Shown here in pieces: positions 10,365-23,400 of a stretch of 64,000 nt of DNA. The position numbers and the translations under genes are program-made. Source of the DNA: Dracaena cambodiana (Eukaryota > Streptophyta > Magnoliopsida > Asparagales > Asparagaceae); contig JAYEPQ010000017.1 in assembly GCA_036321105.1 (NCBI GenBank), positions 30,169,782 to 30,233,781 of the forward strand. The letters are read 5' to 3'. The notes beneath the pieces were generated by a model that saw only the letters and a program-made list of their open reading frames with translations, was not told the DNA's origin and did not search any database. Every line of letters begins with the position of its first letter. Positions within the stretch are counted from its first letter, which is position 1.

Positions 10365-11058
10365 CAATGTTAAAAATAATACGTATAAAACCCGTTATAT
10401 TGCATTATGTAACCTAACGGAACCCCGACGCTACATAATAACTAAAAATAACTTAGTACACCGTAATAGTATGTTTTTATATTATTTTACGTAATATAAG
10501 TAATATAAGCGAATTGTTGTAATTTTTTGATTAGTTATTGACTTGTTTGGTTGCTAACTTGTTAATATTCGATTATTTTTTTGTTTGCTTGTAGTAATTC
10601 CTCTCCGATTGTTAAATATTCTACTTGTTGATTTTATTGAATTTTTAACTGAACTGAAATCAATAATTACAAATAAAATAAACTGAACATTATGAAATAT
10701 AAATTACAAAAATGATAATAACTGGAATTGAAATAAAAAATTAAAATTTCGTTTTCTTGTTTTGATTATTGGAATTGTGGTTGGAGACTTAATATAATTT
10801 ATGAAGATAAATGTGAAAATTATTATAAAACTTAATATAACACTAGAATATATTATGTATTATAAAATGGTTTTATATTCATTTTTTAGATATTTTAATT
10901 TTTTTTTGAATTTATAAAAATTATTATATATAGTTTTATATTTATTTTTATTTAAATAAATAGGAAATTATTTAATTTACGTTATGCGTTACGCTATATG
11001 CGACATAACCTAATAGTGACAAAATATTATGTTATCGTCATTGCTATTTTAAACATTG
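10365..11058. mobile_element. hAT-like non-autonomous element (694 bp) with 8-bp TSD
   Basis: Ends CAATGTTAAAAATAAT and ATTTTAAACATTG are inverted repeats. The perfect 8-bp duplication GCTTAAAC lies at 10357-10364 and 11059-11066, as for hAT elements. The inside is AT-rich, repeats TAATATAAG/GTTATATTGC-like motifs near both ends, and has no coding capacity. A second copy is at about 23738-24492. Confidence 0.85.
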
Positions 11059-11066
11059 GCTTAAAC

Positions 11067-11602
11067 TTCTAGTCGGCCATTGAAAATCAAAACGGAAATG
11101 TGAATCAGTCACTAGCTACGACACATTCAGATTTTGATAAATGGCTTGTTATCTCCTGTTATCTACGACTATGAAAAAGTATTCTACAGTTGAACTCATT
11201 GCCATTTATTTGTCTAAAAACACTAAAGTATGCATGATGCTTTCTTTAATCCTTTGTAAGATCCATATCATATTTCTTTAATCCTTCGTATGATCCTACT
11301 AACAGAAGCATATGATACTTTAATCCTTTGTAAGATCCATAGGATGGTTTCTTTAATCCTTTGTAAAAGATCCATATGACACTTATTTAATCCTTTGTAT
11401 TGTTATTATATGGACTCTAAATCTTCCTTGAGCCTATAAACCGAAGGCATCTAAAGAAGAACAGCACAGCAAGATCTGAAATGTTCTATGGTTTGGTAAG
11501 AACTCCATATAAAAACATAGACTAGGAGCTGCACTATATCACGTTGATTCAGCTACTTCCAGATTTAAATCCAAGGCGATGAGCACTCCAGTCCAGCAGC
11601 GA
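11067..11602. other. Intergenic with a short imperfect repeat
   Basis: TTTAATCCTTTGTAAGATCCAT and variants recur about five times between 11245 and 11405. No gene is seen. Confidence 0.5.
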
Positions 11603-11920
11603 GGGGCTGTTTGGTCAGAGGTTACAACTCATAAAGTGGGTCTCAACTCGTAAAGTGAGCTGCAAGTGAGACCTTTCTACTATTTGGTTGCAGTTACAAT
11701 TTTAAGATTTTGTCACTGCAATTGCAACCACTAATGCACTTGCGACAATTATACTTACGGAAAATAAAAATGTGTATAACGAACTTACGGTCCTCATTTA
11801 CAAATAGTAATTGTATTATTAATAAATGCAATAGTTCCGATAACTCTTGAAAGTAAGAAATGAAAATTTGAAAATTTTTGCAACTCTATTTACCACTTAT
11901 AACCCCTAATCCAAACACAG
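11603..11920. mobile_element. MITE with GGGCTGTTTGG ends
   Basis: The left end GGGGCTGTTTGGTCAGAGG is the approximate inverted repeat of the right end CCCTAATCCAAACACAG. No coding sequence. No clean target duplication was found. Confidence 0.5.
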
Positions 11921-11959
11921 TAATATAAGTTATAGTAACTATTATTACTATAGTTTCTC

Positions 11960-12795
11960 TTTTTATATTTTGGGGTGTTTTCAAAATACCCCAAAACACT
12001 TGTATATGTATTTTGAAGTGTTTTTCATAATATTCCAAATCGGAATGTTTTTGAGTGTTTAGAATTCCCCGTCTTTTTTTTTTTCCATTTTTTTTTTGTG
12101 TTGCCTCCTAAACGTCTCCCATGACCTTATCTTTTCCGACTTCTTTTCACGTTGCATTCTCTTAAAAAAAAAGATTGCTATTTATTTGTGCAAAAAGAAA
12201 AAAAAAACTATTTTTTTATTTTCTTTAAAAATAAAGTTTATGATTTCACATTACAACTCGATTCTAATCCGATCTCCTCTTCTATTGGAGAAATTATGAT
12301 TTTTTTCTCAATTCAGATGAAAATGATTTATTACCTTTCTATTTTTAATATTTCAATTAAATTCTCCAAATTATCATATCATTGTTTTTTTTGTTTATTT
12401 AATTTTTCAATCAAAATCTCATAAAATTATAATGTAAATCTCCAATGAACTTAGTAATATTCCGAAAGATAATTTTTCTATATTAAGGGGAAAAAATTAA
12501 TTCGATTGCAGAATAAACAAGTAAGAGATAATATAATGAAATATTTTACCAGTCCAAAAGGACAATATTTTATTTAAGGTAAAATTATATTAATTTAAAC
12601 ATAATTTGTGTAGGATATTCTTGTCTTTTATATATTTATGAAACCTATGAAAATCCATAAGAAACTAAACTCGCAAGCATATACTTAAACACTCCAAAAC
12701 TCATGGTAAAAGCACTCCAAAATACGTATCACCAAAACACACTTTAAAAACACCCTAAAATACTTTATCTTTTACATCCAAGCACAGCCCTTAAC
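11960..12795. mobile_element. Probable AT-rich MITE, ends uncertain
   Basis: GGGTGTTTTCAAAATACCCC near 11972 and GTGTTTTTCATAATATTCC are mirrored by AAAACACACTTTAAAAACACC and CCAAGCACAGCCC near 12740-12792. The boundaries could not be fixed and the two MITEs here may be nested. Confidence 0.35.
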
Positions 12796-13540
12796 GTATG
12801 CACACCACTAGCACTTTTCGTTCTCATATCCCCCTTGGAAAAATGTCTTCAAGGAACCAGCTCCAAAACCAACTTTCCAAAGGATAGCAATAAGGAATCA
12901 GCTCCAAAACTTATTCTTCCTCTTGGAAACGTACAATACTCAATAGCCTCCTACCTATATTTTTCAAATACGCAAGATAGTAGTCAAGTTCCTTCAGCAA
13001 TGAAGCTATGTGCCCATAAAACTAGCTTGGTGACGAGGAAGTCACATGTAACCTCACTAGATTTCACCTAGATTTCACAATTATACAAAGAGAATAGCCT
13101 GTCTCCATTGGATACACCAAAACATAGAGCTTTGGCCAAACAATTAACAAGCTGTTCATGGTGTCTGGAATTTTACCAGTTTTTCAATCAGAAATTATAC
13201 AACCTGACCTCTCCTGGAGGTATAGTTGATCATTCCCATTTACCAGACCCCAAGTGTCTTCTGCGGTGTCATTTTCCTTTGAGAGTATCAATATGTTTTT
13301 CAACCAGATGCCACTAGTTACTAGGAAGGTTCGCCTGCCTGTACTTTCATCTGAATTTTCAATTATTCTCATAAAAAAAGAGAGTACATGTTACCAAGGT
13401 TTCAAAATTTTGCACAAAACTAATCGAATAGCAAAGATGACAAACTTATTTGTCACTTTTTGAGCTAAAAGTAAGGTTAAAAGAATTGTAGAATATAATA
13501 ATTTTTTTTCTAAAAAAAACAAAACCTGCAATTAAATGTG
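12796..13540. other. Intergenic, no gene recognised
   Basis: Short frames on both strands (up to 78 codons) have no recognisable family and no consistent splice sites. Confidence 0.4.
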
Positions 13541-13544
13541 CATC

Positions 13545-13610
13545 CGATGGGATATGAACCTAAATTATTTTGATACCATTTTAAAACTTCCACTAATATA
13601 CCAAAACTCT
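13545..13610 (-). repeat. Possible tRNA-like (SINE-type) Pol III promoter
   Basis: On the minus strand an A-box-like TGGTATATTAGTGG (13603-13590) is followed about 30 bases later by a B-box-like AGGTTCATATCCC (13561-13549). The spacing suits a tRNA-derived SINE head, but no body or second copy was found. Confidence 0.3.
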
Positions 13611-14836
13611 AAAACGGAAGCAAGAGCTGAAGATAGATGTTCTGTATTCTAACAATGATTCTCAGGGAAAACAACATGGAGACGGAAAAGCAAATCAACA
13701 AAAACATGGTTATCTCAATCGAAAAAAGATTTACTTATTTTTGTTATTAAATTAAAATATGATTTATTTCTTAATAATACACACGTAGAGCAAAAAAATT
13801 CCAACATTAATGGAGATTCAATAACTTAGGAAGTGAGTTATCAATCTTAAATTATACTAAGTATAGAAAAGTTCCAGAAAAAAAAAATCAAAATTGGGAT
13901 TAAAGAAAAATTATCTAGTGCTTTTAATCAGTTAAAATAATGCCTATATTATGCATTCAGAACAAATTTAATTCTGATCCGGCAAGGAATTAGACAACGC
14001 GGAAGCAAGTTCCTAAGCCTGTTACTATTAAGTAAATCACCCCTCTTCAATTTGTAGGAGTTTCTAAGTTTGACTCCAAGTGAAAATTCAATTCGACTCA
14101 TATTACAAAAATTATATATGTCAATTTGACAAGCGAAAAAAAAAAAAAAAAAACTAGCTAAGCGTTTGTTGTTGTCTTTGATGGTAAGCAGTAACTCCTT
14201 GAAAAAGTATAAGGAGCAAGTATCCTCTCAATCTTTCAACCATCAAGAATTTTACCCCTTGGGTTTAAAGAAAGAGACTTTGACCCTCGGTTGGACTAAA
14301 TTGGAAGAGAGCTCAGTTTTCAACTGAAAGAAGACCAACGGGGAAGAGAGGCTCAGAGAAGTGCATGGAGGCCTTCGCTTGTCGGTTGATCAGACGGTCA
14401 TAGGAGGTCAGATATTTGCTCAAATTCCAGGAACATGTTCCCAACAACAAAATCTACATATCCAACTGTCTGGATCTTGGTTTCGGTCTCTATATAACTT
14501 GTGATCTATCATTAATTTATTCTTGTCGAAATCCACTTTGAAGGTGTTGACAATTAATTGCTTATTTAGCCATGATTGAGTTTGTGATGTTGTAATTCTC
14601 GAGTGTTATCTAGAGAGTGAATAATTATATATCCCATTTTTCATATATTTGAAGAAGAAAGGTGCCGGCTGTGGTTTTTCCTACAAGGATTTTCCATATA
14701 AATACCACGAGTTTGCGATTGCTTAATAATTTGGTTATAATTGCATCTTGTGGTTGTTAATAGTTAGTGATCTTACCCATAAGTTGTTCAAGTTATTCTT
14801 GTTTTATTGCCTCTCTGCTAATCTTACTTTTTCTAT
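13611..14836. other. Intergenic, AT-rich, no gene seen
   Basis: There are no supported coding regions. An A18 run lies at about 14136-14153. Confidence 0.4.
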
Positions 14837-15535
14837 ACAACAACAACAACAACTAAGCCTTTCATCCCAAGTATTTGGGGTAGGCTACATGAACCAAAAA
14901 AGAATCACGCCGGATCGATCACTTTGATAGTCCTTCTCCATTCATTTCTATCAAGTAATATCTCCTCATTTAAACCTCTAGAATCCATATCTTTTCGTAT
15001 CACCTCCATCCATATTTTTTTCGGTTTTCCCTTCGTTCTTTTAACTTGTCATATATTGATAAACTCCCCTCTTCGAACTGGTGCATTTGTAGGCCTACGT
15101 TGCACATGACCAAACCATCGTAATCGGTTTTCTCGCATCTTCTCATCAATGTGAGCTACACCTATCTTAGCACGAATATCTTTATTTCTCACTTTATCTC
15201 TTCTAGTGTTGTCGCACCTCCAGCGGAGCATGCGTATCTCTACTATATTATTTTCTGTGAATGACGTTTCTTTATAACCCAACATTCCATACCATATAAC
15301 AAAGCTGGCATAATAGCAGTCCTATAAAGTTTTCTCTGCAGTCTTAACGGAATGTTACGGTCTCATAAAACTCCCGCTGCCCTCGTATCCTATGATTAAC
15401 ATCATTATCGATCTCTCCATCATTCTGAATAATATAACCCAAATACTTAAACTAACTGCTCATTTGTATCTCTTGCACATACAGTTTTACAGCATTATAG
15501 TCTATGATCCACCGTAACCATACTTTTTCTATATA
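14837..15535 (-). mobile_element. RTE-type LINE, 3' fragment
   Basis: The minus strand encodes IVEIRMLRWRCDNTRRDKVR, then IRAKIGVAHIDEKMRENRLRW and FGHVQRRPTNAPVRRGE (about 15240-15070), the C-terminal block typical of plant RTE-clade non-LTR reverse transcriptases. The element ends in a (TTG)n tail (plus-strand CAACAACAACAAC at 14837-14853), also typical of RTE. It is 5' truncated and has frameshifts. Confidence 0.85.
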
Positions 15536-15539
15536 AAAG

Positions 15540-16800
15540 TTAAAACTTATCTTTAGGTAACGTCTTAGTCATCAATATCTGATCCACTCTTATCGTTATG
15601 GATTTTCACAAGGTGTAACAACTTTATCTCTATCACATTACGAATCCAATAATATCTAATATCAATGGCATAGTCCTAGATTCTTGTTGATGATGGATAG
15701 CACTATGACTGTCATAATACACACAAACGTCTTTCGCCTTGAACCCAGTCGTCTTGGAAAACTTTTTAAACACAAAGCTTCCTTGCAAGCTTCAACTATT
15801 GTGATGTACTCTACCTCTACGGTGCACAAAGAAACATATTTATGCAACTTTGAATTGCCATGAGATTGCTCTCTCCCTACAAAAAAATTATCATATATCC
15901 AGAGTTACATTTTCTGGATCAACATTGTTGACCATATTAAGAAGCCAACTAACTTAAGTTTGTCATTGCTACAACACAAACACAAGGTTGAAATGCCTTT
16001 GAGATAACTGAATATCCACTTTACTGTAACTCAATATTCATTTCCCGGATAAGAGAGAAATTGATTGAGAATACCAATGGCATGAATAGCCACCGCATGA
16101 GCGATATCTGGCCTCATGCATACCATAGCCATACACGAAGCTACCAAATGCAGGTACATAAGGCACATCTTCATCTCTTGTTTCTCTTTCCTACTCGGTA
16201 GAATACCGTTTGAAACCAAGCTTGAAATAACTTGCAAGTGGAGAACTAACTGCCTTCGTCATACTCATGTCAAACCCCTTCAAATCCTTTTCAATATACT
16301 TTTCTTACGACAACTAAAGCTTTCTAATCTGCATACAGTGAGAAATATTTATACGAAGAATTAGCCTTGTTAGTCCCAAGTCCTTTATAGGAAAAACTAT
16401 TTTGAGCTCTCTCTTTAAGATTTTACTAACATCATGACCAATAATTAATAATATTATCTATATAAAGTAATAAGATAATAAAGTTATCATCAAAAACATT
16501 TCTTAATGAACACACAACGATCATCATTAATCATGTCCTAAATATGATTCAACGTGAAAGAGTCAAACTTCTTATACTATTTTCCCGGCTGCCTAAACCT
16601 ATACAAGCTCTTCTTCAATATGCATACAAGGTTTCTCTATTTTTTCCTCTAAAACCATCTATATATATATCTCTTCTTCCTAATAACCATGAAGAATTGC
16701 AGTCTTCATGTCTTGAAATCTCTAGATTCAAACTAGCAATTGAACCCAAAATCTCTGTAAGAACATATCTTTGCATCGACATATGATTTTTTTAACTAAA
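15540..16800 (-). pseudogene. Ty1/copia pol remnant (RT and RNase H)
   Basis: Minus-strand pieces occur in copia order. A reverse transcriptase block reads ILGSIASLNLEISRHEDCSSW and RRDIYIDGF around 16780-16660. The connection block reads MVCMRPDIAHAV and FLSYPGNEY around 16140-16031. An RNase H block reads MHKYVSLCTVEVEYITIVEACK and LCLKSF around 15847-15760. Frames change and stops occur between them. No LTRs were identified. Confidence 0.8.
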
Positions 16801-17877
16801 ACTAAAATTAGCCGGGTTAAAGAAATTAGAGCATTTAACTCGGATAATATAAGGATCTAGGAATCCTATAGCTGGTTGGTTAAGAGAGCTCAGATTTTCC
16901 TTCAAACCAATATGTTTTTTTATTTTCTATGAAATCATTATCCAAGCGTTTCAAAATGAAGAGTCCATGTCCTTTTTTGTTAATCTGAATCAGTATGCAG
17001 CCTCGATCCCCTACCAAACAGAGCCTAAATTGTTCAAATTTACATAAACCAGCTATAGTTTAAAAATGTCTTCAACCCTTCAAATTTGTATCCTTTACTT
17101 TCTCAGCTATTTGTGGAATCAATTGGCTTATCAGTTCTAATTTTCCATTTTCTACCTAACTTGAATAAACCATTTGTTCCTTAACACTACCTGGAACTAG
17201 CTATACAGGGAGCAATCACGCAGCAAGCATAAGCTCACCTTTCTTCAGCTCTCCTGCATCGCAAGGATGTTTTGACATTCACAAGCTAGAATCAAGAACT
17301 TGGGAAACAAACAAACCATCCTTATCACAAGTTAAAAAGCATGACACAGCTAAGATTACTGTTATGTTCACAGAGCTAACACGACCCTTTGAAGTCCATA
17401 GTTTCACCAAAAGCATGTTATCACGCATGCCACGGCTTATGTACTCTATCAACGCTAAAAATAATGATTTCAGCACCTTGCTGTAAGCAGTTTTATCTCG
17501 TAGAGTTAGCTAGTTCTAGAATAAGTAAACATTAAAATTCAACACATTGTTTGCCAGCTCTATGAACATACCGATATCCAATCCTTCCTGGATATGCTCG
17601 TCTCTGTGAGGAAACACCGTCCTCATCATTTGAGGTCAGAGAGAGTGCAGTTTCAGAGAGGTTGTGATTTCAAATGTAACCTGCATTGGCACCAGATATT
17701 AGTACTCATTTCTTCCTAGTTCCGTTCTATTGAAAGGTTCCTGGCTAATGATAGGAGGAAAGTTACCACTTTTTAGAGCTGACGGCATAATGGGAAAGTA
17801 TGTTGCTGGAATATGAAAATTCCAAACAATATTTTGTCAACAATGCAATGGCAACAAAGAGGATAAAATGCTTTTCT
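16801..17877. other. 3' flank of the ATXR4-like gene, no further gene
   Basis: No coding region is supported. The 65-codon minus-strand frame at 17279-17476 has no family signature. Confidence 0.45.
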
Positions 17878-17996
17878 TCAATCACCAGAAGCGCACCGGA
17901 GACATTGACAGTGGAATCCATATCCTTGGGTGAGGATATTCTGCCGAGCCTCAACATCCATGCTTGCATCGATATAGCAGATGCATAGTTCCTCAC
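17878..17996 (-). CDS. ATXR4: ATXR4-like terminal exon 8
   Basis: From TTCCAG|GTGAGG to TGA at 17880-17878, encoding GEELCICYIDASMDVEARQN, ILTQGYGFHCQCLRCASGD. It carries the SET C-terminal tyrosine motif and post-SET-like cysteines. The Arg usually found before ICYID is Cys here. Confidence 0.92.
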
Positions 17997-19923
17997 CTGG
18001 AACCAACCCAAAACTGTTACCAACCTACCAAATGATCTGTACTTCCATTTTCAATTCGATGAGTAATATAGTAGTTTTTTTTACCATATTTCTACCCAAG
18101 AAAATGTATTCCGTACAACTCAAACCATCAAGAATTAACCAGTTTCCAGACTCTCGGTCTTAAAATTACCTGCTTCAATGTCACGAAGGGCCTTCAATCT
18201 TGCTTCCACATTGTCAATCCATATTATATGTGTATTTGGATCTAGAATTGCAAATATGTCAGCAATGTTGTGTTTCAGTAGCACATAACCGGTATAAAGT
18301 ATTGGCATGATAGGTTAACCTGAAAAAGGAAATCTACTAACTAGCATAATATGAGCTGAAATAGAACATCAATCAATAGTATATCTAAAATCTTACTGTT
18401 TTGCCCAATGTTTAATTGGTATCAGTATCGGCCAAGCATTTATGCAGGTGCACCATATCACGATATCGGAAATATCGGCTTTATCGGACTGATATTAATA
18501 TCGTGTATCAAGTACCTCATAATCCGAAGAGATACATGCGATTTATATCAGTATCAGCCGATACTTAAAACCTTGGTTTCGCGATTCTCAAGTTGTAAAT
18601 CCTTTTGCATCTTAAGCATGCTCAAATTAAATGGTTCATATTGCAGATGCTTACCATTAAGCTTAAGAAACAATGTAGGTAACGGAGCATGCATCATATT
18701 TAAATCGTGTAGTTCCCAGCTGTGCTTCAGTCTCTACCAAGTATAATAATTAAATTTCTAGGATATAAAGATCTCTATATTAGCTTTCTATCTATTTAAT
18801 AATAAATCAAATATGTGCTCTTTAATTGAAGTCAAATTCGATTACCTTTCTTTCTTATGAGAAACTTTAGAATTAACTTTTAATCACAATCAATTAAAAA
18901 TTCACAATTGCCAACACCGTTTGGGTTTTTCTCAATAAGAAAATTAAGAACTCAATTCTAATTAATTAAGAATTTATAACTGAAACTTAATTCGATTGTC
19001 TTTGTTGTCATAAGAAATCTTAAGAGTTAATTAGTTCATCTTAATTGGTTAATCTCAATCAACCAAAGACTCATAATTCACCTCTAATTCGAAGAAGAGA
19101 AGCTCTAGGAAATGAGGTGGCGCTATGTGGTGTGAAAGAGGCCAAAAATTCTTTAAGTTCATCAACAATCCCAAAAAAGCTTGGGGGAAAAATCTTCACT
19201 TACCACTGTGTAATCATCATTGTGTGTTTGCATACCTAAAAATATATATACACATACGGCAAGCGGAGAACTACTCCATTCAGGTTCCAAACCTGCACCT
19301 ATAAAATGAAGTGAATGTATATAATGAGAGAAAAAAAAGTTGGGCACAGCCACATCATAAAAGCGGGTGTTTGTTTTTTTTTTTGCAAGGCGGGGCTGGG
19401 GGGGCATGGGTGGGGGGCCTTGTTTAGGATGCACGCCGTTACTAACAACCAAGAAGAAAGATATTTATAAGGCAGGGGATAGTGGGCTTCCTTGCGGTAT
19501 ACCAGGTACACACACGCATGCCCGCGCACACACATACACACAAGGTTTTAAATATCGGTTATTGTGAATCTATCGGATTGAAAAATTTTGTAGTGGTTAT
19601 CGTTATAGAGGAAATATCAGGATATTTTTCAAATATCGGATGTCAATACCGGAATGTAAATATATATACATATATCATAGAAGATAAATATGAATAAGGT
19701 AATTCATGCATAAATTATAAAAAAAAAACTACATAAAATATTATATAGTTTCCTTTCAAATATAAAATTAGGTTTTATATTATACATCTACGACAATATA
19801 AAATGAACATTAGAAAAAGGGAATTGTGATTACATGGCTGATAGTTTCCTTTCCAATAGAAAATAAAAACAATTACCAAGCAAAAACTGAAGCAAAAATA
19901 GCGAGAAAAAAATTTCATACATT

Positions 19924-19973
<50 letters not shown>

Positions 19974-20428
19974 AATAGATTACAAAACTGAGAAAAAAAT
20001 CAAAACCAAAGCAAAAAAAGTGAAAAAAACAAAATTGAAGCAAAAATCAGTGAAAATAAATCAAAACTGAAGCAAAAAAATAGTGAAAAAATCAAAGAGA
20101 AAAAAATTAAAATTGAAGCAAAAAATAGTGAGAAAAAAAAATCAAAACTGAACCAAAATATGGAATTCTAGGCAAGTTTCGAAAACTAAAGCAAAAAATT
20201 CTGATCCAATGCACAAGAATCAAAATTGGCCGCAATTTAGGATCCGATATATTGGCCGCAATGTTGGCTTGGACCCGATATTACGGTGCAATATTTCTGG
20301 AAATGACAAATGCTTTGAAACTCTATATATCGTTGTGTTTTGTATTCAAAAACGCAATATCGGCCGCAATATCGATATTCCGACCGATATTTAAAATATT
20401 ACATACACATATATATGTATAAATATGT

Positions 20429-20483
<55 letters not shown>

Positions 20484-23400
20484 GTATATATGTATGTGTG
20501 TGTGAAAAAGTGTACCTAAGGTGTCGTCATAGGGAGTTGCATATGGAGGCGCCTCTAAATTTCAATATAGAGAGTGTTTGTGGTTAATCCAATCTATGAA
20601 TTGTGATCTCTATATCCAAAAATTGTGGTATACATAAAAACATGCATTTTCAATACATTTTGACTGCATATTGATTACTTACAAAATGAAAGGTTTTTTA
20701 ACAATAGAACAAATATAATCTCTTGATCGATAATAAAAAAAAAAAGTGTATAAATCACATAATTTTGTATATATATCACATATTTAAAGCATAGAGATTA
20801 AAATTAATAGTTTAGATTATCCACGTACACCCTTTATGTTGTGATATAAGGCGTTTCCATAGACAACTTTCCTAGTTAGGGATAGTAATGGATGCGATGC
20901 GTTCATAAATCAATTTTTGGCCTGCTCTATACAAAATTTTGAATTAGAAAAAAAAACTTTTATTTTAATTCAAAATTTTGTATAGGAATGGCCAAAAATT
21001 GGTCCGTGGACGCATCTATTACCATCCCTACCTATAGAGTCCCCTTAGGTACACCATTCCCATACACACATAGACAACGTTGGACTATAAACTTTCCATT
21101 AACTAAAAAGTTAGATTTAACATATCTCTCACTATCTATTTGCCTTGAGATATATATGGGTCAAAATTTCAAAAGGTAATAGTAAAAAGAGAATAAGGTA
21201 ATGTCAGGCCACTATTAAATATGTGGTGAAAAAGGTGTTGAAACTAACCTTTAGATTTAATAAAACATTTGTAGTATAACCCCAATACATATATTTTTAT
21301 ATATATACTCACATATATACATTTGTATTTATGTATATATTTACATATGTATTTTACCCATATACGTGTGTGTATATGTATACATATATACATATGTAAG
21401 TACATACATATCTAAGCATACGGACATATCTATGCTTGCATGCATTTTCCTGTGTCAAATACAGTTTATTTCAAGTACAAAAAATGTTGCTGCTAAACAA
21501 AATAGAAAATGTGTACCGCAATCATGATTATAGAAGGACGGAAGCATATACACAGCACTCCCAACTGCTGCTTCAGCTTCAACAGAAGCAGCTGCAGATG
21601 CAAGTAGATCGCCATATGATCCGGCAACCAGTTCGATGCGAAATGCATTTATACGAATTCGTGCTAGCACATTGACATACCACTTCTTGGTAAGGACTAT
21701 TGTTGGTCAAAGAAAACTAATATGAACAGAAAAAGTGAAAGCTTCATTTGAGCAATGACTTGACACTGGCACAAAGTAATACCAAATCTTTGTCAAGGAT
21801 ACATGCCATCTGTTCTTCCTCAACCTGTGCTTTCACAAAGGTTTGTTTCAGCAGTTCAAACTCTTCTTCCATCTAATGGTTTTGATGTCCAAAAGAATAC
21901 ATATGAAACCACAGAATACCAAGAAACTGACGAATCCTTTTCCGTGAAAGCATGAGGATACAAGAAGTCAAACTCACCTGTAGAACTGTCCCAGGAAGTA
22001 AACTGGCTGGTTGGAGTATGTCGAGACTGTCCACAGCTGTTTCTCCTGATATAACCATGCAAGCCAACCTCTTCACCATGAGAGGATACTTCAACCCTCT
22101 GGCTCTGTAGAAGCACTAAACAGAACTATGACAACTTATCATGAACTTTATCTATAAAATTACATGTGAAGATCTATTAGAATTCAGAAGAATTGTAAAC
22201 AATAATATTTGATAGATATAGATAGCACCTAGATTATAATTGTCACAATTGGACACCTACTTTATTGGCATAGGCTTGAAAGTCGCAACAATATGTGGGT
22301 TGGTATAGGTGGAGAGTTTAGTTATAGCAGGTACCGAACCGTCTTGGCTGCTGTGCACTGGTTTTGGCTCCTGGAAGAGTTTAATAGACTTGATATATGG
22401 TCATGTTCGTTTTTCGTGGTGATTGCCCTCCATGCCTTATAAACAGATTTCCTAATTCCCCTACTACTAAGATTAGCAATCACTGAACTAGTCTTAAAAC
22501 CTCTTGGATCGCTGCAAATTCTAGAGAGTTGGAGCTTAATCCGTGTGTATGAGACAAGAGAGTTGTACTGAAGAACGAACAGTTATGAAATTGGCTTGTC
22601 ATCTTATCTACTTGCATGCTTCTCCCGTTTACCTTGGATATCCATATTTGACCAATGTTAAATATTTAGTCCAAACCTTATTAATGAAGATATATGTTGA
22701 TGTTTCAGCTAGGAACATAGTTCTACTAGGTTGTGAAAGAGGATGCTGAAATGACTACCTATGTAGACGGTTTTCAGTATGAGATCATGTCAATTGATAA
22801 ATGATTATTATCCCATTTATGAGGAAGATTCCCCCTTAATTTATTTCTAGCAAGTTTTAAAACCCTGCCAGAAACTAAGAGCTAATATGACTCTACCCTT
22901 GAACTCCATATAGCATCTGCCTATGAACCGCGAACACTTCAAAGTGAGTATCGTACCCATACTGGACATGTATCTGACAGTTATGACGCTTGGCGATAGG
23001 CATTGCACACACTGAAACCGTATCGAATTTTAAGAACCCAAAGACTTAAGTGTTGAAACCATGTGACTTACAAAAATGCACAAAGATCTTTTTCAAAAAG
23101 TCTTAAAAGATTGCATGTGGGGATCATGTTCACTTTTAAAAAGCATTATAGATGGCTTATTGAGCACCATGAAATCATACATTTCTTAAAAAGTAGGAAT
23201 GAGAATGGGTGGGTCCATGGGCCAATCCTTGGTCCGCCTTATTCAAAATTTTAAATTAGAATAACGAAACTTTCATTTTTTTTTTAATTCAAAATTTTTG
23301 AACAGGACAGGGCCCTTCTACTAAAAAGACATAAAAAAAAACAAAAAACTTAACATAAAGGATACTAAGCTAACAAGCCACAAATATCTTGCAAAGATGG

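Noticed and set aside
21436..21675. Plus-strand 79-codon frame
   Set aside because: Antisense of ATXR4 exon 6.
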